Assembly: GCA_024691305.1 (NCBI GenBank)
Contig: JAILNS010000036.1
Coordinates: forward strand, 62,001 to 126,000
Direction of reading: 5' to 3'
Length of the DNA stretch: 64,000 bases
Origin: Lachnospiraceae bacterium
GTDB lineage: Bacteria > Bacillota > Clostridia > Lachnospirales > Lachnospiraceae
This document shows positions 1-9,888 of the stretch, piece by piece. Numbering within the stretch: the stretch's first letter is position 1; each line of letters begins with the position of its first letter. The notes below the pieces were generated by a model. The model saw only the letters and a list, made by a program, of their open reading frames with translations. It had not been told where the DNA came from and ran no database searches. Both the position numbers and the translations under genes were made by a program.

Positions 1-1031
1 ATCGGACCGTTTTCTCCGACGCCTGCGGTAAAGCAGATCGCATCAACTCCGTTCATGGATGCAGCATATGAGCCTATATATTTTGCAACTCTTAAGCAGT
101 ATGTTTCGATAGCTCTTATACAGTTAGCCTCTCCCTTGTTATATCCGGCCTCCAGATCTCTGAAGTCGGATGAGAAGCCACCCGAAAGACCAAGAACACC
201 GGATTTTTTATTTAAGATATCCATAACTTCGTTCAGGGTCTTATTATCTTTATCGGCTATATACTGCATTATCGCAGGATCGATATCACCGCTTCTGGTA
301 CCCATGATAACACCCTCAAGAGGTGTGAGTCCCATGGATGTATCAACACACTCTCCATTCTTTACGGCACTGAGTGATGCACCGTTTCCAAGATGTGCTA
401 CTATTATCTTAAGATCATGTATATCTTTTCCAAGTATCTCGGCGCATCTTGCGGATACAAACGAATGGCTTGTGCCGTGGAAACCATAGCGGCGGACTCT
501 GTATTTCTCATAATACTCATAAGGAAGTCCGTAAAGATAAGCCTTTTCAGGCATTGTCTGATGAAAAGCCGTATCGAAAACTGCAACCTGGGGAACGCCG
601 GGCATCAGTTTTTCGCAGGCATCTATACCTATAAGATTAGCCGGATTATGAAGCGGTGCAAGATCGGAACAATCACGTATCGCATCTTTTACCTTCTCGT
701 CTATGACAACGCTGGTAGAAAATGCCTCTCCGCCGTGAACCACTCTGTGCCCGACAGCATCGATCTCTTTAAGAGAATCGATCACTCCGTTATCCTGGTC
801 TGTTAATGCATCAATCACAAGGCTTACAGCTACGGTATGATCTTTCATGGGTGTTACAGTAGTGATCTTATCATGATTTGCTGCTTTTCCCCCAAGTGGA
901 GTATAAACAAGCTGAGAGCCATCTATTCCGATCCTTTCACATAAGCCCTTAGCCAGTACATCTTCGGTATCGGAATCTATAAGCTGAAATTTAAGCGATG
1001 AACTGCCACAATTGATTACAAGTACTTTCAT
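1..1031 (-). CDS. ackA: Acetate kinase, C-terminus cut off by the window edge
   Basis: Converts acetyl phosphate and ADP to acetate and ATP, the energy-yielding step of acetate formation, in the cytoplasm. Reading back from ATG at 1031 gives about 343 residues of the usual ~400, with the frame open to the left edge, so about 55 C-terminal residues are missing. Visible family motifs are an N-terminal NCGSSSLKF phosphate-binding loop, GHRVVHGG, FDTAFHQTMP with the catalytic Asp, RYGFHGTSH with the catalytic His, HLGNGAS, and GTRSGDIDP. An AGGAG site lies about 11 bases before the ATG. It follows pta by 42 bases on the same strand, the usual pta-ackA pair, and is probably cotranscribed with it. 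Confidence 0.97.
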   Translation of the reverse strand, partial: MKVLVINCGSSSLKFQLIDSDTEDVLAKGLCERIGIDGSQLVYTPLGGKAANHDKITTVTPMKDHTVAVSLVIDALTDQDNGVIDSLKEIDAVGHRVVHGGEAFSTSVVIDEKVKDAIRDCSDLAPLHNPANLIGIDACEKLMPGVPQVAVFDTAFHQTMPEKAYLYGLPYEYYEKYRVRRYGFHGTSHSFVSARCAEILGKDIHDLKIIVAHLGNGASLSAVKNGECVDTSMGLTPLEGVIMGTRSGDIDPAIMQYIADKDNKTLNEVMDILNKKSGVLGLSGGFSSDFRDLEAGYNKGEANCIRAIETYCLRVAKYIGSYAASMNGVDAICFTAGVGENGP

Positions 1032-1073
1032 ATTCGTAAATGTCTCCTTTGTATGATCTGGATTATATATATA

Positions 1074-2075
1074 TCACTGAAGCTGTGCCTGGACGGCAGT
1101 AAGTGCTACAACGCCGACTATGTCTTCCCATGAGCATCCACGTGAAAGATCGTTTACGGGTTTTGCGATACCCTGAAGCATAGGACCGTAAGCTTCAGCC
1201 TTACCGAGTCTCTGAACCAGTTTATATCCGATATTTCCCGCATCAAGATTGGGGAAGATAAGGACATTAGCCTTACCTGCAACTTCGGAACCGGGAGCTT
1301 TGGATTTTGCGATATGCGGAACGAGCGCAGCATCTGTCTGAAGTTCTCCGTCAAGTGTAAGTGACGGATACTGTTCATGTGCTATCCTTACCGCCTCGGT
1401 CACTTTATCCACAAGGGGGTGCTTGGCACTTCCCTTGGTTGAATGTGAAAGCATGGCAATGATGGGTTTGGATCCGACAAGAGATTTAAAGCTCTTGGCA
1501 GAGGTGTCGGCTATAGCCGCAAGTTCTTCCGAATTGGGATCCTGATTTAATCCGCAGTCCGCAAAAAGAAATGTTCCCTCGTCTCCGTATTCGCAATCCG
1601 GTACATCAAGAATAAAGAAAGCACTGACAAGTTTAACACCGGGTGCAGTCTTTAAAACCTGAAGCGCGGGACGTAAAGTATCCGCAGTTGCATGACACGC
1701 TCCCGCTACCATTCCGTCAGCATCATTTGCCTTTACCATTACAACACCGAACATAAGAGGATCTGTAGAAAGGATTTCTCTGGCTTTTTCCTCTGTCATC
1801 CCCTTTGCTTTACGTGTCTCATACAACAGATTTACATACTCATCAAATTTCTCGCAATTATCGGGATCAACCACCTTAACGCCGTCAAGATCGACTTCCA
1901 GCCACCCTGCACCATCCATGATCTTCTCCTTGTTACCGATCATAATGATGTCGGCAATACCTTCTGCGAGGATATGTGATGCTGCGATAAGAGTTCTCTT
2001 GTCATTAGTTTCAGGAAGAACGATCGTCTTTCGATCCATCCTTGCTTTATCTTTGATACCGTCTATATAACCCAT
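1074..2075 (-). CDS. pta: Phosphate acetyltransferase
   Basis: Interconverts acetyl-CoA plus phosphate and acetyl phosphate plus CoA, feeding acetate kinase downstream. The product is 333 residues, the normal length of the short, catalytic-domain-only Pta. Recognisable stretches are RKTIVLPE near the N-terminus, PLMFGVVMVKANDADGMVAG, the HSTKGSA segment, DGELQTDAA, and the C-terminal LIFPNLDAGNIGYKLVQR region. A GGGGGA ribosome site precedes the ATG. A promoter with TTGTAT and TATTAT boxes 17 bases apart lies 50-80 bases upstream. ackA follows, so this is an ordinary acetate-production operon. Confidence 0.97.
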   Translation of the reverse strand: MGYIDGIKDKARMDRKTIVLPETNDKRTLIAASHILAEGIADIIMIGNKEKIMDGAGWLEVDLDGVKVVDPDNCEKFDEYVNLLYETRKAKGMTEEKAREILSTDPLMFGVVMVKANDADGMVAGACHATADTLRPALQVLKTAPGVKLVSAFFILDVPDCEYGDEGTFLFADCGLNQDPNSEELAAIADTSAKSFKSLVGSKPIIAMLSHSTKGSAKHPLVDKVTEAVRIAHEQYPSLTLDGELQTDAALVPHIAKSKAPGSEVAGKANVLIFPNLDAGNIGYKLVQRLGKAEAYGPMLQGIAKPVNDLSRGCSWEDIVGVVALTAVQAQLQ

Positions 2076-2127
2076 TTTTAAGTCCCCCTTTTAGTATTTG
2101 CATTTAGTATCAATAACTTCGTATATA

Positions 2128-2156
2128 ATAATACCCCAGATTTAAAACCCATACAA
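2128..2156 (-). promoter_or_regulatory. Promoter of pta-ackA
   Basis: On the minus strand TTGTAT (2151-2156) and TATTAT (2128-2133) are separated by exactly 17 bases. The predicted start near 2121 would give a leader of about 45 bases before pta. The boxes are seen; their activity is inferred. Confidence 0.6.
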
Positions 2157-2185
2157 TGTTTTCACATTGCATTTCTTGCTGCATT

Positions 2186-2950
2186 TCACTTTATTGTTGC
2201 GGCTTCTATTGCTTCTATAAGTTTATCGGGTACTGCAGGCTTCAAAAGATAACCTGCAGGTTTTAACTTTATTACGGCTTCTATATGCTCTCTGTCATTT
2301 ACTCCGGTAAGAAAGATCACGGGAATGCTTTGCAGGTCTTCATCTGCACGGATCATCTCAAGCGTTTGCCGGCCGTCGCATACAGGCATCTCATAATCAA
2401 GAAGAATGACATCTGGTCTTGTCTTTCCTATGGAGGTCATTGCCTTCATTCCGGAATTGGCAAGGCTTATATTATATTTTTCTCCAAGCATCTCTTTGAT
2501 ACTTCTTAATGTAGTGGCATTATCATCTACAACAAGCACTTTCTTCCTGTCATCTTCTTTTTCCCGAACATTGCTTACCATCTCATCTGCGTTCAGTTCA
2601 AGTCTTTCACATACTGCGGACAACACATCTGAATTATCTATGGGACGTATCAGTTTGGTAAACTGTTTATCAAGATAATACCTGGCGAAGTCCCTGTGTT
2701 CATTCTCGGTCCCGATGGTTATGACCGGAATTTCAGAAAATTTCTGGTACAAAGTATCAAAAACATTTGTATCCATATCATATAGCCCGACCATATTAAC
2801 GATCGCCAGATCGGGTTCAACGACTTTTATCATTCCGATGACATTTTGATTATTATCCGTACACAGCTGAACATTGAAGAATTTTCTTAAATAATCGCTT
2901 ATGTTCTTCATCAGTTCATTCATTTTACCTATCAGCAAAACAGTTTTCAT
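2186..2950 (-). CDS. Double-receiver response regulator without output domain
   Basis: A 254-residue protein made of two CheY-like receiver folds and nothing else. The C-terminal receiver (about residues 137-254) has the full set: the acidic pair D142-D143, phospho-acceptor D185 in LLDYEMP, T215 and K237 in LLKP. The N-terminal copy (1-120) keeps the fold pattern, but its acceptor position is Asn52 (AIVNMVG) and its switch Lys is an Arg, so it is probably a pseudo-receiver for docking or dimerisation. Its ATG overlaps the stop of the preceding hybrid kinase gene (ATGA), so the two are translationally coupled and it is most likely a phosphorelay partner of that kinase. No DNA-binding or enzymatic output is visible. 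Confidence 0.88.
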   Translation of the reverse strand: MKTVLLIGKMNELMKNISDYLRKFFNVQLCTDNNQNVIGMIKVVEPDLAIVNMVGLYDMDTNVFDTLYQKFSEIPVITIGTENEHRDFARYYLDKQFTKLIRPIDNSDVLSAVCERLELNADEMVSNVREKEDDRKKVLVVDDNATTLRSIKEMLGEKYNISLANSGMKAMTSIGKTRPDVILLDYEMPVCDGRQTLEMIRADEDLQSIPVIFLTGVNDREHIEAVIKLKPAGYLLKPAVPDKLIEAIEAATIK

Positions 2951-5900
2951 AATACAGACTCCTTAATCTCCTCGATGATCCTTTCGGATTCATCGGTATC
3001 AAGATCTCCAACAGCGGCATATAATTTTTTAAACAGGTCATTTATATTATCGGGATATGAATAGGATCTCATCTTTTTTACGGTTTCATCGGCAACATCG
3101 ACATCAAAATCGGTCATTGCCTGTGAAAGCATATCCAAAAGAGCAAAGATCATATCCCTGTCGGCTTCTTGTTTATCCTTTTTATTTTCAAGTTCCTTTT
3201 CGTTACCCGGTTCATTACCGGATCCATCCTCATCCGTGAAAACTCTAAGCTTTTCTTTATAAGAGCGCCACTCTTTTATAAATATATCATGTAATGATCC
3301 TATTATATGTATATCATTGTCTTTTGCGGCAAACTCGAGAATCTTGGCCATACCGGCAAGTGGCACTATCCCCACTGTAGCAGCCGAACTTTTCATCCCA
3401 TGAACCTGTATCCGGTAATCATCGACTGCTCCGGCATCCCCTCCCGTTATCCTTAAATACATACTGTCAAGCTTATCAGCCTGAATATCCGCTACACACT
3501 CAAAATCCGATAGCATGGAACAGATCAGGTCCTTATCGGGCAGATGCATCCATGCATAATTCCAGTCAAGGCCTTCAACAACCGGCATCTCATCTGCAAT
3601 AACAGTTCCGGATACAGTGCCTTTGCCTTGTGTCTTATTATTATCATTATATTCTTCCTTTATAGAACCTTCATAAGGTTTAACCTTGTCATTCGGAAGT
3701 TCATTTAATATTGCAGCTTCAAGTTTTTCACTGACTACAGGTTTGGATATGAATCCGTCAAAACCTGCCTCAATATACATCTCTTTGGCACCTGTAACTG
3801 CATTGGCTGTCAAAACATATATCGGGATCCGGTCATATCCCTCTATCGTACGCATGATCTGCATGGTTTCCACTCCATCCATATCAGGCATCATATGATC
3901 CATGAAGACCATATCGAAGATTTCTGATCCGGCAAGTTCCAAAGACTTTTCCCCTCTGTCTGCTTCGGATATTTTTATTTGTGTCGGTTTAAGCAGGCTC
4001 TTAAACACCTTGCGATTCATATCATTGTCATCAACAACAAGGATATGTGCATCAGGTGCTGTAAACGAGCCGCTGTATGAATACTCAAGGCCCTGCCTTT
4101 CTCCGGTATCGATCTTTCCTACAGGATCCGGATTAGTTATACCCTGATGTATATCAAACCAGAAAGTTGAGCCAACGCCATACTCACTTTTGACCTCAAG
4201 TTTTGATCCCATCATGTTAAGAAGCCGCATTGTTATGCTCATACCCAGTCCGGTACCTTCTATATTACGGTTTCTGCCTTCTTCTATACGCCTGAAGTCT
4301 TCAAAGAGCTTGGGAATATCTTCTTCCTTGATCCCTATTCCGGTATCTTCAACTTCGAATCTGAGCAAAACACCGTTATCTTTTTTTTTGCCTGAAACAC
4401 GCATGGTAACTGTTCCTTCATGCGTATATTTAACGGCATTGGTCAAAATATTGGTCACAACCTGTCTGATACGGACATCATCGCCGTAAAGACCTTTTGG
4501 AAGATCTTCGCATACTTCGACAACAAGTTTAAGAGCCTTATCACGAGCCCGTTGAGATATCATATTGAAAAGATCACGGATCAGTACTGACAACTCATAT
4601 TCAACCGGAACGATCTCCATTTTCCCGGATTCAATTTTGGAAGAATCAAGTATGTCATTGATAAGCGAAAGAAGCGTGTTCCCGGCCGTGTAGATATCGG
4701 AAGCATAGTCTTTGATCGGTTCTTCGGTGCTTTCCCGTAGTATCATCTCATCCATTCCAAGCACAGCATTTATAGGTGTCCGGATTTCGTGCGACATATT
4801 GGCAAGAAACTGGGACTTAGCCTTGTTTGCATATTCCGCTTCTTCCTTAGCTTCACGTATCTGATCATATTGACGGTTAATTATAGCCATATTACTCATC
4901 TTTGCGATCATCCATGCAAGAAAAGCTACAAGCATCACACCGACAAATATCAGATATACCTTAAAATATACACGTTCATAGAGCTCCGCGCCTTTATAAA
5001 GCTTAAATGTTTTTTCTTTTATGGTACTGCCGTCGATCTCATCGACAACACTTACCTTGAGTTCATAATCCCCATAAGGTAAGGACGAGTATTGCAAAGA
5101 AGCAACTTCAGACTGTCTCATGTATACCGACTCAACATCATCGCCTATCATATCGACTTCTATAAGAGGGTTATCAAGAGTATAGCTTAACACTGCAGGT
5201 GTAATACTCACCCTGCCTTTTCCCGAAGGCAATATATAGGAATCTCCGTCCCGGTCCACTTTATCATCATCAAATGTGATATCATTGATCACAATATTGT
5301 AATCAGCATCCATTTCATCATACGTCACGGTATTAATACGCCTTACACCGTCAGAACAACACAGATACAATTCATCACCATCCGTAGCATTCCATGCATT
5401 TGCGGTAAGCGAAGTATCAAATCCGGTTATATGATTCAAAAGCTGATAATTATAGTCCCGGTCTTTAATCAATTGTGAAGCCTTTGCCACATATATTCCT
5501 GCGCTCGAACTTATCCATGCGACCCCGTCGCCGGTTATGTATATATCATAGTTGTTATTGTATGGAAATGATCTGAGGCGTCTGATCTCCTCCCTTATTC
5601 CATCATAGTAGAGACCGTTGCTCGTAACATATATATACCCGTTTCCATATGGTACTATACGCAGTATGACCTGAGAATTAAGACCTTCTTCTGCGCCAAA
5701 ATGAGCTGTCACTTCCCCATCTTTGATCACATACACACCACCACCGTCAGAACCTGCCAGAATGGATCCATCTTCTCTTTCCACACAGGATAATATCTGA
5801 GGAACACTTAAGCCGTCTTCTATTCCGATCGTTTTTTTGACCGAACCATCATATATGAAATTTAATCCCTCATTGGATGCTGCAAGTATCGAACCATTCT

Positions 5901-7806
5901 TTAGTTCCAGGGTAAACCTGAACCTGCTTCCCAAAAGACCATGGATAACGGAACTATAGGAAAAAACGGTTCCATCCGGACGTATGCATGCAAGCCCTAC
6001 GGTACCGTACGTGCTGACCCAGATATTCCCCAAAGAATCACGCATCAGATGACGGATCCTTTCTCCGTCAAACCGTTCGGAAATATCATCGTCTCGAACA
6101 ACGCTGTAATCCGAAGTATTAAGACGTATAAGTCCCGTATCCGTACCTGCATAAAGTACATCATCCACTATCAAAAGAGCATTCACGGCCGCCTCATCGA
6201 GTCCCGCCGCCAAAAGCACATTATAAAAAGGATCATATGATATCTTCATTACACCCTGTTTTGTTGAAGCAAACCATATATTTCCCTGATAATCAACTAT
6301 CGCATCATTTACGGCGTTGTTAAAACCATCCTTACCAAGAAGGACTGTTCTGTCGTACTGATCTATAAATGCTATTTCCGTGGAAGCACAGACAAAAAAG
6401 CCGTTATGAACCGGGTCGTAAACTATATTATTCACATAATTTAACCCCTCTATAGTAATAACACGCTTTAGCTCTCCACTTTTATGATCGATGTGATATA
6501 CCTTATTTCCCGAAGTGCCGATCATTATATCGCCGGCCATGGAGCAATCCAATGCGGTATATGATAATTCGGGATCATTCTCACCGTATTCATCATAAAG
6601 ATACTCAACCGTATCATCCTGCAAAAACTCTGCCACGGTTCCATTATATGTTACCCCTATTACAGAACCGGTCTCTGTCTTTTTCAGAGTATAGAGACGA
6701 TTTAAGTCTTCGTATTCCGAATACGTATATACATTTCCTTCTTTGTCGATCTTTACGGGTTCTTTGGCTGTACTGACATATATATTACCTTCAAAGTCAC
6801 TGCAGATAGACCGTATGGAATTGGAAGGAAGTCCCTCGCTTGTCGTAAAAAGGGTAATATCTCCGCTCAAAGTATCATAACGTGCTACACCACTGTCATT
6901 TGTCCCGATCCATAATAAACCGTCATTATCGGTAAACAGATATATTACATTACTTATCCTCTCATCCGGTTGTATCTGCTCAAATACTGTCCCGTTGTAT
7001 CTGTACAGTCCCGAATAAGCTCCTGCCCAAATAAATCCGTCATCGGTCTGTGCCACCGTGTTTATCTCAAGAGAAACCAGCCCGTTGTCCATACCGTAGA
7101 TCACGGATGCATACTCTGTCGAAGGATCCCGGTTACTTTCTGCCTGTATATCCATGCCGGCGCTTAGCCATATGATCCCGGATATTCCTAATAAAATAAG
7201 AGCTGTCGGTATATTATTTTTTTCCTCTGCATACTTATGTTTTGCCCTGTAATTATCTAAGGTCAATCTCATAAGGAAACGAATAAGAACCGCGATATAA
7301 AGGCTTATAACCTTATCCGGCATATTCACAAACAAACCTCCAAGAATACAACATACAGCCCGTGAATTAACGGTACCGTGGAGCATATCTATCAAGGCAT
7401 CACCCCAAAGATTCCCGGTATATCCTTCATATACGATCATGTTTATCGGGGTTTGTATTATGCTCATCACAAAACCGGCAAACATCGCAACGGATATGAT
7501 CGAAAAGGAGTCTGCTTTAGTATTTCTGGGAAAAAATAATCCAACACAGACAGCCCCTGATATGGCAACAAGCGAAAACCATAGCAGTTCCGGTTGTTCT
7601 ATGGCTGTTACAAGATTCATTATCACACCGGATAAGGCTCCGGCCACAGGTCCTAAAAGGATTGACGAAAGAAAAGTGCCGATACTGTCAAGCAATACGG
7701 GGAGGCGCAGATTTATAGAAACCCATCTGCCGATGAGATTGATAAAAGCCGCAAGCAGGATAATCAGTAAATTTGTACTTTTCACTTTAAAAAACCATCT
7801 GCTCAT
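2947..7806 (-). CDS. Hybrid sensor histidine kinase with propeller sensor, receiver and HPt
   Basis: A 1619-residue membrane hybrid kinase of the one-protein phosphorelay type. Residues 1-210 form a multi-helix membrane domain that resembles the S component of ECF transporters (LLDSIGTFLSSILLGP). Then come a beta-propeller of two-component-regulator repeats (about 250-800), a Y_Y_Y domain (about 850-930) and a transmembrane helix near 950. The cytoplasmic part has a HisKA dimer (SHEIRTPINAVLGMDE near 1010), an ATPase domain with VEDTGIGI and GTGLGMS, a receiver (FMDHMMPDMDG near 1300) and a C-terminal HPt with VHGMKSS near 1470. The ligand is unknown; propeller hybrid kinases of this kind in Bacteroides sense glycans. 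Start: an upstream TTG is possible, but the ATG at 7806 sits eight bases after a TATAAT box, suggesting a leaderless message. Confidence 0.92.
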   Translation of the reverse strand: MSRWFFKVKSTNLLIILLAAFINLIGRWVSINLRLPVLLDSIGTFLSSILLGPVAGALSGVIMNLVTAIEQPELLWFSLVAISGAVCVGLFFPRNTKADSFSIISVAMFAGFVMSIIQTPINMIVYEGYTGNLWGDALIDMLHGTVNSRAVCCILGGLFVNMPDKVISLYIAVLIRFLMRLTLDNYRAKHKYAEEKNNIPTALILLGISGIIWLSAGMDIQAESNRDPSTEYASVIYGMDNGLVSLEINTVAQTDDGFIWAGAYSGLYRYNGTVFEQIQPDERISNVIYLFTDNDGLLWIGTNDSGVARYDTLSGDITLFTTSEGLPSNSIRSICSDFEGNIYVSTAKEPVKIDKEGNVYTYSEYEDLNRLYTLKKTETGSVIGVTYNGTVAEFLQDDTVEYLYDEYGENDPELSYTALDCSMAGDIMIGTSGNKVYHIDHKSGELKRVITIEGLNYVNNIVYDPVHNGFFVCASTEIAFIDQYDRTVLLGKDGFNNAVNDAIVDYQGNIWFASTKQGVMKISYDPFYNVLLAAGLDEAAVNALLIVDDVLYAGTDTGLIRLNTSDYSVVRDDDISERFDGERIRHLMRDSLGNIWVSTYGTVGLACIRPDGTVFSYSSVIHGLLGSRFRFTLELKNGSILAASNEGLNFIYDGSVKKTIGIEDGLSVPQILSCVEREDGSILAGSDGGGVYVIKDGEVTAHFGAEEGLNSQVILRIVPYGNGYIYVTSNGLYYDGIREEIRRLRSFPYNNNYDIYITGDGVAWISSSAGIYVAKASQLIKDRDYNYQLLNHITGFDTSLTANAWNATDGDELYLCCSDGVRRINTVTYDEMDADYNIVINDITFDDDKVDRDGDSYILPSGKGRVSITPAVLSYTLDNPLIEVDMIGDDVESVYMRQSEVASLQYSSLPYGDYELKVSVVDEIDGSTIKEKTFKLYKGAELYERVYFKVYLIFVGVMLVAFLAWMIAKMSNMAIINRQYDQIREAKEEAEYANKAKSQFLANMSHEIRTPINAVLGMDEMILRESTEEPIKDYASDIYTAGNTLLSLINDILDSSKIESGKMEIVPVEYELSVLIRDLFNMISQRARDKALKLVVEVCEDLPKGLYGDDVRIRQVVTNILTNAVKYTHEGTVTMRVSGKKKDNGVLLRFEVEDTGIGIKEEDIPKLFEDFRRIEEGRNRNIEGTGLGMSITMRLLNMMGSKLEVKSEYGVGSTFWFDIHQGITNPDPVGKIDTGERQGLEYSYSGSFTAPDAHILVVDDNDMNRKVFKSLLKPTQIKISEADRGEKSLELAGSEIFDMVFMDHMMPDMDGVETMQIMRTIEGYDRIPIYVLTANAVTGAKEMYIEAGFDGFISKPVVSEKLEAAILNELPNDKVKPYEGSIKEEYNDNNKTQGKGTVSGTVIADEMPVVEGLDWNYAWMHLPDKDLICSMLSDFECVADIQADKLDSMYLRITGGDAGAVDDYRIQVHGMKSSAATVGIVPLAGMAKILEFAAKDNDIHIIGSLHDIFIKEWRSYKEKLRVFTDEDGSGNEPGNEKELENKKDKQEADRDMIFALLDMLSQAMTDFDVDVADETVKKMRSYSYPDNINDLFKKLYAAVGDLDTDESERIIEEIKESVL

Positions 7807-7814
7807 CAAATATG

Positions 7815-7844
7815 ATTATACAATGTTGTTATATTATCGGTCAA
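7815..7844 (-). promoter_or_regulatory. Promoter of the hybrid kinase operon, abutting the start codon
   Basis: Minus strand: TTGACC (7839-7844), an 18-base spacer, TATAAT (7815-7820), with a TG one base before the -10 box (extended -10). Transcription should start at or one base before the A of the kinase ATG. There is no room for a ribosome binding site. Confidence 0.7.
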
Positions 7845-7875
7845 AATCCGGAATAAAATATGATATGATAGTGAA

Positions 7876-9888
7876 ATGATACTTTCAGCGGCAAATATTT
7901 CAAAATCTTATAACGAAATTCCCATACTTAAGGATGTTTCGTTTCATATAGAAGAACACGACCGCGTGGCTATCGTCGGACCCAACGGATGCGGAAAAAC
8001 CACTCTGATACGTATTATCACAGGTAATCTGACAGCAGATAACGGAACCGTAGCCATCGCACGTGATACAACTCTCGGTTATCTGGAGCAGGACGTTTCC
8101 GTAAGTTTTAAGGGAACTGTCCTGGATGTCCTTATAAACACCAGAGACGATATCCTGTCCCTGGAAAAAACCATGCAGGATATGAATGACCTTACAGCCT
8201 CACTTTCCGGTGATGCACTTGACAGGCATGTAGAAGAACTGGCTAAGATCCGTGACAGGTATGAAACTTTGGACGGATATTCTTATCGTTCGCGTGTAAT
8301 GGGCATCTTTAAAGGGCTTGGATTTACGGATGCAGACTCAGCCAAGAACGCCGACACCCTGTCAGGTGGCGAAAAAATGCGTCTTAAACTCGGCGCTACT
8401 CTTTTAACTTCACCGGATATCCTGATACTTGATGAGCCTACAAACCATCTGGATATGAACTCTTTAGAATGGCTTGAATCATATCTTAAGAATTATCAGG
8501 GTACTGTCATCGTCGTAAGTCATGACAGATTCTTTTTAGACCGTGTAGTCAATAAGATAATAGAGATCGATCAGGGTGATGTTACTCTTTTTAGCGGTAA
8601 CTATTCCGATTATGCCGTAAAAAAAGAAGTCCTAAGAACCGCACGAATGAATGCCTATTTAAAACAGCAGGACAACATACGTCATCAGGAAGAAGTTATC
8701 AAAAAACTCCAGTCGTATAACCGTGAAAAAAGCATTAAACGTGCCGAAAGCAGAAAAAAGATGCTCTCAAAGATCCGGGTTATTGAAAAACCCAGAGATT
8801 ATAACGACGAGATGAGGATAGTACTCGAGCCCTGCATAGAAAGCGGTAAAGATGTACTAAGCATAAGAAATATCTCCAAATCTTTTGACGGACGAGTTCT
8901 GTTTGAAGACCAGAGCATTGAGATAAAACGCGGAGAACATATAGCAATCATCGGTGATAACGGTACAGGAAAGACCACTCTCCTTAAAATGATAAACGGC
9001 CTGGAATTACCCGATTCGGGAGAGATCGTTATCGGTACCAAGGTACATATAGCATACTATGACCAGGAACATCACGTACTTGATGATTCCAAGACTCTGT
9101 TTCAGGAAATCTCTGACACTTATCCCCGGATGACCGAAACCGAGATCCGTACCACTCTCGCCGCCTTTTTGTTTACCGAAGATGAAGTATTTAAGATCAT
9201 CGGAACTCTTTCGGGTGGAGAAAAAGGTCGTTTGTCCCTGGCTAAACTGATGCTCTCCGATGCCAATCTTCTGATACTTGACGAGCCAACAAACCATCTG
9301 GATATAACTTCCAGAGAAATCCTCGAAGATGCGATCAATCATTATACCGGAACCGTATTGTATGTATCCCACGACAGATACTTCATAGACAGGACAGCAG
9401 AACGCATAATCGAACTTGATAATTTAAGTTTCACTTCATATGAAGGTGATTATACATATTATCTTTATAAGAGTGCAGAACTTAAAGAACAAAGATTTTT
9501 GGTAAATGATATATCAACCCGGCAAATATCGGGTAACGACATAAAAAGTACATTATCGGGCTTGTCATTTGCCGCATCAACATTTGGCACATCATCATCT
9601 TCCGACAACATAACCCCGGTCACCCTTTCCTTAACTCAGGGCGCTGCAGATTATCAGGCCCAGAAAAAGGCTGCTGCGCAAAAAAGAAAACTCGAAAATG
9701 ATATCAAAAAATGTGAAGATGAAATAGAACAACTCGAAAAAGAAAACAGCGATCTCGAAGCTAAGATGAATCTGCCCGAGATCGCCACTAATTCAGTTAA
9801 ATTGCAGGAAGTAAGTAATAAACTTGCATCCAATAATGACCGGATCACCCAACTCATGGAACTTTGGGAAAACCTTTCCGATCAGTGA
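7876..9888 (+). CDS. ABC-F family ATPase (ribosome-associated)
   Basis: A 670-residue soluble protein with two ABC ATPase domains and no membrane segments, the ABC-F layout. Domain 1 has GPNGCGKTTL, signature LSGGEKMRLKLG and Walker B LILDEPTNHLD. A basic, coiled linker follows. Domain 2 has GDNGTGKTTLL, LSGGEKGRLSL and LLILDEPTNHLD. The last ~70 residues form a Lys/Glu-rich coiled coil. ABC-F proteins act on the ribosomal E site in translation control or antibiotic protection; nothing here tells which. The overall plan is close to housekeeping YdiF/Uup-like members. No Shine-Dalgarno sequence precedes the ATG, and a TATGAT hexamer ends six bases before it. The 3' end abuts icd with no spacer. 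Confidence 0.93.
   Translation: MILSAANISKSYNEIPILKDVSFHIEEHDRVAIVGPNGCGKTTLIRIITGNLTADNGTVAIARDTTLGYLEQDVSVSFKGTVLDVLINTRDDILSLEKTMQDMNDLTASLSGDALDRHVEELAKIRDRYETLDGYSYRSRVMGIFKGLGFTDADSAKNADTLSGGEKMRLKLGATLLTSPDILILDEPTNHLDMNSLEWLESYLKNYQGTVIVVSHDRFFLDRVVNKIIEIDQGDVTLFSGNYSDYAVKKEVLRTARMNAYLKQQDNIRHQEEVIKKLQSYNREKSIKRAESRKKMLSKIRVIEKPRDYNDEMRIVLEPCIESGKDVLSIRNISKSFDGRVLFEDQSIEIKRGEHIAIIGDNGTGKTTLLKMINGLELPDSGEIVIGTKVHIAYYDQEHHVLDDSKTLFQEISDTYPRMTETEIRTTLAAFLFTEDEVFKIIGTLSGGEKGRLSLAKLMLSDANLLILDEPTNHLDITSREILEDAINHYTGTVLYVSHDRYFIDRTAERIIELDNLSFTSYEGDYTYYLYKSAELKEQRFLVNDISTRQISGNDIKSTLSGLSFAASTFGTSSSSDNITPVTLSLTQGAADYQAQKKAAAQKRKLENDIKKCEDEIEQLEKENSDLEAKMNLPEIATNSVKLQEVSNKLASNNDRITQLMELWENLSDQ

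Noticed and set aside
2154-2169. Short hairpin (CAATGT/ACATTG) as terminator of the response regulator gene
   Set aside because: The stem is only 6 bp, the U-tract is poor, and it coincides with the -35 box of the pta promoter.
5941-7879. Plus-strand open frames inside the kinase gene as real genes
   Set aside because: They lack ribosome sites and family features, and they lie opposite a well-supported coding region.
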